DNA of 17,987 nt, taken from Archangium sp. (GTDB lineage Bacteria > Myxococcota > Myxococcia > Myxococcales > Myxococcaceae). Each line of letters begins with the position of its first letter. The first letter of the stretch is position 1. The notes beneath the pieces are model-generated. The model was not told where the DNA came from. It was given only the letters and a program-made list of their open reading frames with translations, and searched no databases. The DNA lies in contig JAEUJR010000109.1 in NCBI GenBank assembly GCA_016793585.1, forward strand, positions 1 through 17,987, written 5' to 3'. Below, piece after piece: positions 12,008 through 17,987 of this stretch. The position numbers were made by a program, and so were the translations under genes.

Positions 12008-13363
12008 ATGGGTGGCATGCGATGGGTGGGGGTCGTTTCGTCGATGGTGTTGTCGGGCTGCGCGGCGCAGCGCTTCGGCGCCGGGGTCGACGTGATGCAG
12101 GTGACGAGCACGCACTTCGAGGCCATCGGAGACGTGCCCACGCAGCGGCTCGAGCTCGAGGTCGGCCGGCTCGAGCAGCTCTACGACGTGTTCGCGGTGT
12201 TCTTCAAAGCCGAGCCGCACCTCGGCCAGCGCATTCGCGTCGCGGTGATGCGCGAGCAGGAGCCTGCGGAGTTCGTCGACGACGCTGGCGGCTTCGTCAC
12301 CACCGGTGCGCTCGAGCCGTTCGTCATCACGAGCGTGGGTGAAGACTCGCGCTTCTTCGTCACCAACGCCCATGAGCTGGTGCACCTGCTCAGTGCGTAC
12401 GCGCTGCCCGGCCAGCCGCGCTGGTTCTCCGAGGGCATCGCCAGCTTCTTCGAGGACGCGCACTTTCAGACCGACGGCTCCATCAAGATGGGCACGTGGC
12501 GCGACGTGTACGTGTGGACGAGCGTCGACGACCTGCTCTCGTGGGACTCGCGCCCCGTTCGGCTGGCCGACAGCGGTCCGCTCTACGCGACGGCGCGCGC
12601 GCTGCTCTTCTATCTGGCGAACCGTGACGAGCCGCGGCTCGAGCGCCTGCTCGAGGGGCTCCGGGGGCGACGGCCGGTCGCGGAGCTGTACGCCGAGCTC
12701 TTTCCTGCCGAGGAGCGCGTGGCGCTGCTCGAGCGCGTGAAGGCCTTCGTGGCCGAGCAGAAGTTCTCGGCCTGGCGAACCCGGCTGCTGCGAGAGAGTT
12801 CATTGTCGACGCCGCGCCGGCTCGAGCCGTGGGAGGTCGCCTTGTGGCGCAGTCAGCTCTTTCGGGCGACGGGTCGGTACGCCCTCGCGCACACCGCCCT
12901 CCTCGAAGCGAAGGCGCAGGCGCCGAAGCCCGAGCCGCCCGCGTTGAGGGCCGAGCGCATCGAGCGCGGCGAATGGGTCGACGCCCCCGACGCGCCGGAG
13001 CCGCTCGTGCAGCTCGCGCTCGCCGAAGCCGATGATCGCTCGTACGCCGAGCGCCTCTTCGCAGCACGTGCGGCCACCACGCAGCTGCCCACCTCGGCGC
13101 TCGCGTTCTTGAGGCTGGCACGCGCTGCACGAACCGTGCGGCAGTACGACGAGGCGCTGGTGGCCGCGCGGCAGGCGGCGGCGCTCGCGCCCTGGTCGAC
13201 CGCCGCGGTGTTCGAACAGAGCCGGGCGCTCTCGGGGCTCGGCCGGTGCCGCGAGGCTTCGGCTGCGTTCTCGCTCGCGGTGGGCATGCTCGAGTCTCCA
13301 GAGCCGTCGTGGGTGACGAAGCAGCAGAAGGCCATCGTGCAGGGCTGCCGGGAGCGCACGTGA
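12008..13363 (+). CDS. Lipoprotein with gluzincin-type HExxH metallopeptidase domain and helical repeat tail
   Basis: A 451-residue predicted lipoprotein, or 448 residues if the ATG at 12017 is used. The signal peptide M-R-W-V-G-V-V-S-S-M-V-L-S-G-C has a lipobox (L-S-G-C). Around residues 120-150 lies a zinc protease signature: H-E-L-V-H (122-126) followed by W-F-S-E-G-I-A-S-F-F-E, where Glu142 would be the third ligand. This layout is like DUF1570/gluzincin proteins. After about residue 260 the sequence becomes alpha-helical with TPR-like units (for example Y-D-E-A-L-V-A-A-R-Q-A-A-A-L-A-P). It would act at the periplasmic side or cell surface; substrates are unknown. The stop overlaps the GTG of the next gene (GTGA), so the two are coupled. 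The catalytic motif is complete. Confidence 0.82.
   Translation: MGGMRWVGVVSSMVLSGCAAQRFGAGVDVMQVTSTHFEAIGDVPTQRLELEVGRLEQLYDVFAVFFKAEPHLGQRIRVAVMREQEPAEFVDDAGGFVTTGALEPFVITSVGEDSRFFVTNAHELVHLLSAYALPGQPRWFSEGIASFFEDAHFQTDGSIKMGTWRDVYVWTSVDDLLSWDSRPVRLADSGPLYATARALLFYLANRDEPRLERLLEGLRGRRPVAELYAELFPAEERVALLERVKAFVAEQKFSAWRTRLLRESSLSTPRRLEPWEVALWRSQLFRATGRYALAHTALLEAKAQAPKPEPPALRAERIERGEWVDAPDAPEPLVQLALAEADDRSYAERLFAARAATTQLPTSALAFLRLARAARTVRQYDEALVAARQAAALAPWSTAAVFEQSRALSGLGRCREASAAFSLAVGMLESPEPSWVTKQQKAIVQGCRERT
13351..13354 (+). promoter_or_regulatory. Shine-Dalgarno GGAG for the Sel1 lipoprotein
   Basis: GGAG lies five bases before GTG 13360, inside the end of the protease gene, and fixes the start of the overlapping downstream gene. 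Confidence 0.5.
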
Positions 13364-14526
13364 GGCGTGCGCTGACGGTCGCGGTGGTGGCGGCAGTGAC
13401 GGTGGCGGCGTGCCGAACCTGGCGGCCCATCGAGACCGACGACGACTTTCGGCGGGCTGATCAGGCGTGCGCGGCCGATGATCAGGTCGCGTGCGGCTAC
13501 CTCGCCGAATCGTTGCGGGCCGCACATCGCTACGAGCGCGCATCACGGCTGGCGTACGCGAGCTGCGACGCGGGTACGGCGGTCGGCTGTGCCTCTCTTG
13601 GCCTGTTCCTGGCCGATGGTCTTGGCGACGTGCCCCAGGACAAGGCCCGCGCGGTCGCGCTCCTCGACTTCGCCTGCCAGAAGGGCTTGTCGTGGGGGTG
13701 CGCCGATCTCGGAATGACGATGCTGGAACTCGATGACCCGACACCCGAGCAGCTCGCGCGCGCCGCAGCAGCGCTCGAGCTGGGGTGTGATGGAGGCAGC
13801 CTGATGGGCTGCACCAACCTCGGCCACATGTTGAGTGAACGATGGGACGGCCACCTCGACCCGGTGCGGGCCCGCGCGGTGCTGCTCGCCGCGTGCGACG
13901 CCGGCAGCACGCCTTCCTGTCGGCGCGCAGGCCTGAGCCTGCTCGACAGCCGGGGTGGGCCTGCCGACCCTGATGCCGGCTATCTCGTGCTCGAAGCCGC
14001 GTGCCTTCGCAGAGACGCACGTGCCTGCGGCGCGCTCGGAGAGCGTGATGAGGATCTGGAGTCGACGATGCCGCGCGCAAGACGCGCCTTCCGGGTCGCC
14101 TGCGCCGCCGACTCGCGATACGGCTGTGCGGGCCTCGCGAACTCGCTGCTGTTCATCGATGCTGGGCTCGACCAGTGGGAAGGGCTCGACGCGGCGGAGA
14201 ACGCCTGTCGGCATGACGAGAAGGCAGGCTGTGCAATCCTCGCGGACTTCTTGTTGAGAAACGACCTCGCTCCAGATGCATCGCGTGCTCGCAGGCTGGC
14301 AGAGAACAGCTGCGATGCAGGTTGGCGATATGGGTGCTTCGTTCGCTCACGCATCGACGACGGCGGTCTTCCCTGGCTCCGTCTCGCGGCCCAGTGGGGC
14401 TGGCGCCCCGCGCTGGGTCCCTACCTCTCGCTGCTCGAAAGCACCGAACGTCGCGCCGAAGCCGCTCGCCTGTGTGACGCCGGAGTGGAGGGGGCCTGTG
14501 GCCTGCCAGACGGTGGCGCCTGGTGA
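13360..14526 (+). CDS. Cysteine-paired Sel1-like repeat lipoprotein
   Basis: A 388-residue protein starting at GTG 13360, overlapping the protease stop by four bases, with GGAG five bases upstream. The signal peptide V-R-R-A-L-T-V-A-V-V-A-A-V-T-V-A-A-C ends in a lipobox. About ten repeats follow, each with a C-x7-C pair, for example CDAGTAVGC, CQKGLSWGC, CDGGSLMGC, CDAGSTPSC and CDAGWRYGC, plus helix motifs such as A-L-L-D-F-A. This is the disulphide-bridged Sel1 type known from Helicobacter Hcp proteins, a protein-binding solenoid stable outside the cytoplasm. Coupling to the protease suggests a partner or specificity role, which is inference. Two repeats in the middle lack the usual Gly after the first Cys. 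Confidence 0.87.
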   Translation: MRRALTVAVVAAVTVAACRTWRPIETDDDFRRADQACAADDQVACGYLAESLRAAHRYERASRLAYASCDAGTAVGCASLGLFLADGLGDVPQDKARAVALLDFACQKGLSWGCADLGMTMLELDDPTPEQLARAAAALELGCDGGSLMGCTNLGHMLSERWDGHLDPVRARAVLLAACDAGSTPSCRRAGLSLLDSRGGPADPDAGYLVLEAACLRRDARACGALGERDEDLESTMPRARRAFRVACAADSRYGCAGLANSLLFIDAGLDQWEGLDAAENACRHDEKAGCAILADFLLRNDLAPDASRARRLAENSCDAGWRYGCFVRSRIDDGGLPWLRLAAQWGWRPALGPYLSLLESTERRAEAARLCDAGVEGACGLPDGGAW

Positions 14527-14630
14527 CCAAAGGCCCGAAAAAGTTCGCCTCCAACACCTTGAAATGCGTGCCTGAATAGCCCCATCACGCTGACGTCGAT
14601 GTCATGCCGGCGCGACACACTTGCCGGTCT

Positions 14631-14635
14631 GGAGG
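14631..14635 (+). promoter_or_regulatory. Strong Shine-Dalgarno GGAGG
   Basis: GGAGG lies ten bases before ATG 14646 and settles that start over the in-frame ATG at 14604, which is not followed by a signal-peptide-like sequence. Confidence 0.55.
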
Positions 14636-14645
14636 TCGAACTCAG

Positions 14646-15404
14646 ATGCAGCGGCTCACGATGGCGGCAGCGGTTCTCGTCACCACCTCGGCGTTCGCGT
14701 TGACGCAGCCGGTTCCGTTCGGGCCCGGAGAGCAAGCCACCTACGAGGTCAGCTTTCTCGGTGTGCCCAGCGGCATCGCGCAGATCACCGTCGGGCTGCG
14801 AACCGATCAGTACGGCGCGCGGGTGTTGCCGCTGGTGTGCGTGGGCCAGTCGACGTCGGTCGCGAGCGTCTTTCAAATCAAAGACCGCTTCGTCAGCTAC
14901 TTCGACCCGGCCCAGAAGAAGTCGGTCGGCGTCGACTACTTCATCGACGAGAACCGGGCGCGCCGCAAAGAGCAGTTCCGCTTCAACCAGGAGCCGCAGA
15001 AGGTCTTCGCCCACAAGAAGAAGGAGGGGCAGGGCCCGTACGACGTCACCTACGACGTGCCCGACGGCACGATGGACCTCGCGGCGGCGGCGTTCTGGCT
15101 GCGCTCGCACGACATCGTCGTCGGCGCGGTGCACGAGATGCCCATCTTCACCGGCGCGAAGTGGTACCCGATGAAGGCCACCATCGAAGCGAAAGAGACC
15201 ATCACCACGAAGCTCGGCGAGACGAGCGCGTACCGCGTGAGCATCAGCACCGACTTCCAGGGCAACGCGGCGACGAAGGGCAACATCCTCGTCTGGTACA
15301 CGGCCGACGAGAAGAAGCTGCCGGTGCGCGTGCGGGCCGACTTCGTGGTGGGCAACGCCACCGCCGACATCGTGCAGTACATGCCCGGCAGCTCGTTGCT
15401 CTGA
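14646..15404 (+). CDS. Exported DUF3108-type protein
   Basis: A 252-residue protein. ATG 14646 has GGAGG ten bases upstream and begins a signal peptide (MQRLTMAAAVLVTTSAFA). The mature N-terminus P-F-G-P-G-E-Q-A-T-Y-E-V-S-F-L-G-V-P-S-G matches the DUF3108 family pattern (F-x-P-G-E-x-L-x-Y-x-V-x-W-L-G-I-P-x-G). The rest is beta-rich, with W-Y-T-A-D-E-K-K-L-P-V-R-V near the end, also typical of the family. These proteins are thought to be periplasmic beta-barrel or lipid-handling-like folds without a proven function. The gene stands alone: 119 bases separate it from the Sel1 gene and 92 from the ATPase. No lipobox is present, so it should be soluble. Confidence 0.8.
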   Translation: MQRLTMAAAVLVTTSAFALTQPVPFGPGEQATYEVSFLGVPSGIAQITVGLRTDQYGARVLPLVCVGQSTSVASVFQIKDRFVSYFDPAQKKSVGVDYFIDENRARRKEQFRFNQEPQKVFAHKKKEGQGPYDVTYDVPDGTMDLAAAAFWLRSHDIVVGAVHEMPIFTGAKWYPMKATIEAKETITTKLGETSAYRVSISTDFQGNAATKGNILVWYTADEKKLPVRVRADFVVGNATADIVQYMPGSSLL

Positions 15405-15459
15405 GCGCCGCGCATTCCACGCGCCCCCGTCACGCCCGCGCTCCAGTGTCTTCGGCCGA

Positions 15460-15488
15460 TTGAAGTCACGGCGAGTGGCTTGCAGCAT
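15460..15488 (+). promoter_or_regulatory. Candidate sigma-70-type promoter for the ATPase gene
   Basis: TTGAAG (15460-15465) and CAGCAT (15483-15488) are separated by 17 bases, and the -10 ends eight bases before ATG 15497. This would give a leaderless or nearly leaderless mRNA, consistent with the absence of a Shine-Dalgarno site. Confidence 0.42.
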
Positions 15489-15496
15489 CGGTCGCC

Positions 15497-17917
15497 ATGA
15501 CCGCTCCTGCGACGCACGGTCTGACGCAGGTCGAAGCTTCTGCGCGGTTGGCGGCTGACGGCCCGAACGCGCTGACGCAAAGGCCGGGCACGCCCTGGTG
15601 GAGGTTGTTGCTCAACCAGTTCGCGTCACCGCTCATCTGGCTGCTCCTCATCGCCGCCATCGTCTCTGGAGCCTTGAAGGAGCTCGTCGAAGCCGTCGCC
15701 ATCGTCGCCATCGTGTTGTTGAACGCGACGGTGGGCTTCGTGCAGGAGTTTCGCGCGCAGGCCTCGGTGCTCGCGCTGCGTGCGTTGACGGCGCCGAGAG
15801 CGCGCGTGATTCGCGACCACGCCACGGTGCAGCTGGCCGCGGCCGACGTCGTCGTCGGTGACGTGCTGCTGCTCGAGTCGGGAGACGTCGTCGCTGCCGA
15901 CGCCGAGCTGCTCGAGGCGCACCGCCTGTCGACGGTCGAGGCGATGCTGACGGGCGAGAGCGTGCCGAGCGAGAAGTCGATGGAGGCCGTCGCGCCGGGG
16001 GCTCCGCTGGCCGAGCAGTCGAACCGGGTGTTCATGGGCACCGCCGTCGCGACGGGCACCGCTCGCGCCGTCGTCACTGCGACCGGCCAACGCACCGAGC
16101 TCGGGAAGATCGCGACGCTGCTCGACAGCGCGACCGACGTGAAGACGCCGCTGCAGCTGCAGCTCGAGAAGATGAGCCGCACCTTGATGTTCGTGTGCCT
16201 CGCCGTCGTCGCGCTGGTGGCGGTGATGGGCGCCCTGCGCAGCCTGCCGTGGCTCGACGTCTTCATCTCGTCGGTCTCGCTCGCGGTCGCCGTGGTTCCC
16301 GAGGGCCTGCCCGCCGTCGTCACCATCGCGCTGGCCATCGGCGTGCGGCGCATGGCCGTTCGGCACGTGCTGGTGCGGCGCTTGAGCTCGGTCGAGACAC
16401 TCGGCAGCGCCACCGTCATCGTCACCGACAAGACGGGCACCCTCACCACCGGCCAGATGGAGCTTCGCGAGGTGTGGGGCGACGAGCAGCAGGTGCTCAC
16501 GAGCGCGGTGGCGAACGTCGAAGCGGCGCTCGACGCGAGCGGTACGTGGGGCGTCGGCGACCCGACCGAGCTCGCGCTGCTGGTGGCCGCGAAGAAGCGC
16601 GGGCTGTCGCTCGAGTCCGATCCGAAGAACCCGCGCGTGCACGTGAACCCGTTCGACGCCGAACGAAAACGCATGAGCGTGTTGCTCGCCGATGGCGTGT
16701 TGAACGTGAAGGGCGCTCCGCTGACGGTGCTGCCGCTGTGTGTCGCGGGCACCGAAGGCGCGTCGGAGGCCGCGAAGGCGCTCGCCTCGAGAGGGCTGCG
16801 CGTGCTCGCCGTCGCGAAGGGCAGGGGCGCGAAGGAGGAGTCGCTCACGCTGTTGGGCCTGGTCGGCATCGCAGACCCGCCGCGGCCCGAAGCCATCGTC
16901 GCGGTCGCGGCTGCGCGGAAGGCGGGCGTGCGCACGGTGATGGCGACGGGCGATGCACGCGAGACGGCCGAGGCCATCGCGACAGAGATGGGGCTGCTCC
17001 TGCCGGGCGACGACCCGAAAGACCTCGTGCACGCGCGGGTGACGCCCGAAGACAAGCTGCTGTTGGTGCGAGGGCTGACGGCGAAGGGCGACGTCGTCGC
17101 GATGGTGGGTGACGGCACCAACGACGCGCCCGCGCTGAAGGAGGCCCACATCGGCATCGCCATGGGCGTCGGTGGCAGCGAGGTGACGCGTGAAGCAGCA
17201 GACCTCGTGCTGGCCGACGACAACTTCGCGAGCATCGTCGCCGCGCTCAAAGAGGGCCGTGGCATCGCCGACAACATTCAGAAGACGCTCACCTACCTGC
17301 TCGCGGGCAACGCGGGGGAGCTGCTCACGCTCTTCGTCGCTGCTGCGGTGGGGTGGCCGTTGCCGCTGCTGCCGCTCCAGCTGTTGTGGGTGAACCTGGT
17401 GACCGACGGCTTCCCCGCGTTGGCGCTCGTGATGGACCCGGCGGGTGACGAGGTGCTCGCCCGGCCGCCGAAGGCGCAGGCGCAGCCGATGCTGGGCCGG
17501 CGGGAGTGGACCGCCATCGCGCTCGTCGGCGTCGTCATCGGCACCGTCACCCTGGGCGTCTTTCGCTACGAGCTCTCGAGCGACACGCTCGACCACGCCC
17601 GCACGGTCGCGTTCTCGTCGCTCGTCTTCGCGCAGGTCTTCAACGCCTTCGGCGCCCGCAGCTTCACCCGCACGTTCCTCGAGGTGGGCTCGTTCACCAA
17701 CCTGAGGCTCGTCGTCGTGGTGGTGAGCACCGCGCTGCTGCAGGTGGGGTTGATGGCGTTGCCGCTCACGCAGCGGCTCTTCGGGCTGGGCAGCTTCAGC
17801 TGGCGGGTGCTGCTCATCAGCGTGGTCGCGGGCCTCGTACCCATCACGCTCGTCGAGCTGGCGAAGCTGGTGCGCCGGTTGGTGACGACGAAGCGGGTCT
17901 CGGCGACACCTGCGTGA
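15497..17917 (+). CDS. P-type Ca2+-transporting ATPase (P2A-like), compact
   Basis: An 806-residue inner-membrane cation pump, predicted to export Ca2+ using ATP. Motifs in order: T-G-E-S (152-155, actuator), P-E-G-L-P (268-272, M4), D-K-T-G-T (311-315, phosphorylated Asp311), K-G-A-P (405-408), T-G-D (484-486) and G-D-G-T-N-D-A-P (538-545). Ion-site residues match the SERCA/PMR1 pattern: Glu269 in M4, Asn605 and Glu608 in M5, and Asn633, Thr636 and Asp637 in M6. M8 seems to carry Gln where SERCA has a Glu, fitting a single-Ca2+ type. Only about 90 residues separate DKTGT from KGAP, so the nucleotide-binding domain is short for the family. It stands alone behind its own promoter; there is no accessory gene. 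Mn2+ transport is possible. Confidence 0.92.
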   Translation: MTAPATHGLTQVEASARLAADGPNALTQRPGTPWWRLLLNQFASPLIWLLLIAAIVSGALKELVEAVAIVAIVLLNATVGFVQEFRAQASVLALRALTAPRARVIRDHATVQLAAADVVVGDVLLLESGDVVAADAELLEAHRLSTVEAMLTGESVPSEKSMEAVAPGAPLAEQSNRVFMGTAVATGTARAVVTATGQRTELGKIATLLDSATDVKTPLQLQLEKMSRTLMFVCLAVVALVAVMGALRSLPWLDVFISSVSLAVAVVPEGLPAVVTIALAIGVRRMAVRHVLVRRLSSVETLGSATVIVTDKTGTLTTGQMELREVWGDEQQVLTSAVANVEAALDASGTWGVGDPTELALLVAAKKRGLSLESDPKNPRVHVNPFDAERKRMSVLLADGVLNVKGAPLTVLPLCVAGTEGASEAAKALASRGLRVLAVAKGRGAKEESLTLLGLVGIADPPRPEAIVAVAAARKAGVRTVMATGDARETAEAIATEMGLLLPGDDPKDLVHARVTPEDKLLLVRGLTAKGDVVAMVGDGTNDAPALKEAHIGIAMGVGGSEVTREAADLVLADDNFASIVAALKEGRGIADNIQKTLTYLLAGNAGELLTLFVAAAVGWPLPLLPLQLLWVNLVTDGFPALALVMDPAGDEVLARPPKAQAQPMLGRREWTAIALVGVVIGTVTLGVFRYELSSDTLDHARTVAFSSLVFAQVFNAFGARSFTRTFLEVGSFTNLRLVVVVVSTALLQVGLMALPLTQRLFGLGSFSWRVLLISVVAGLVPITLVELAKLVRRLVTTKRVSATPA

Positions 17918-17960
17918 CCCGCTCGGGTGCTGCAGCTCGAGGACGCTCCACGCGCTCTGG

Positions 17961-17966
17961 TACCGT
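17961..17966 (+). promoter_or_regulatory. Candidate -10 element (TACCGT) for the gene at the right edge
   Basis: TGG-TACCGT resembles an extended -10 and ends eight bases before ATG 17975, another leaderless-type spacing. No -35 stands out. Confidence 0.28.
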
Positions 17967-17974
17967 CGGCGCGC

Positions 17975-17987
17975 ATGAACGACTGCA
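17975..17987 (+). CDS. Probable start of a gene cut by the right edge
   Basis: ATG-AAC-GAC-TGC begins 57 bases after the ATPase stop and eight bases after a -10-like element. Only four codons are visible, so the product cannot be described. Confidence 0.3.

Noticed and set aside
14527..14645. Sigma-54 promoter before the DUF3108-type gene
   Set aside because: A GG...TTGC pair is present, but the spacing between GG and GC is 12 rather than 10 bases.
15466..17596. Very long open frames antisense to the ATPase gene (up to about 650 codons)
   Set aside because: They mirror a gene with all P-type ATPase motifs; their products are low-complexity Ser/Ala/Arg/His-rich, typical of high-GC shadow frames.

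Overview
The window is high-GC DNA (roughly 70% by eye) with dense genes, GTG starts and 1-4 base gene overlaps. It most likely comes from the chromosome of a myxobacterium (Myxococcota). The clearest markers are a MYXO-CTERM-like C-terminal sorting signal after an Asp-Ala-Gly repeat linker (9806-10222), two cysteine-rich lipoproteins with Gly-rich linkers, and several exported proteins with no assigned function.

Layout. Positions 1-2817 read on the minus strand: rpsN (S14), rpmB (L28), a YfcE-type metallophosphoesterase, a possible 30-residue ORF, a cysteine-rich Ig-like lipoprotein, and the start of a membrane protein that runs off the left edge. Positions 3008-10222 read on the plus strand: a small basic protein, a hairpin, a coupled set (small exported protein, cysteine-rich lipoprotein, PIG-L-type deacetylase), a TonB-dependent-receptor-like outer-membrane protein, and a large exported protein followed in the same frame by the MYXO-CTERM segment. 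Positions 10223-11144 hold no convincing gene. This convergent gap contains a family of imperfect repeats, a fragment of an FG-GAP-type gene and a perfect 41-bp palindrome. Then come a minus-strand SUKH (SMI1/KNR4) protein and, diverging from it, a plus-strand pair (an HExxH lipoprotein and a Sel1-repeat lipoprotein), a DUF3108-type exported protein and a P-type Ca2+-ATPase. A new gene appears to start at the right edge.

How the genes relate. Apart from the ribosomal proteins, most products are predicted to act in the envelope or at the surface. Tight couplings (TGATG, GTGA, a 3-base gap) define small transcription units, but no single pathway joins them. I see no defence system, phage, insertion sequence, CRISPR array, tRNA or rRNA.

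The most unusual points are: (a) the in-frame TGA at 9779-9781 that separates a signal-peptide-bearing protein from a MYXO-CTERM tail; (b) the perfect 20-bp-arm palindrome at 10930-10970; (c) the repeat family beside it; (d) a cysteine module shared by two nearby lipoproteins; and (e) several genes whose -10-like element sits only 6-8 bases before the start codon, as expected for leaderless mRNAs.
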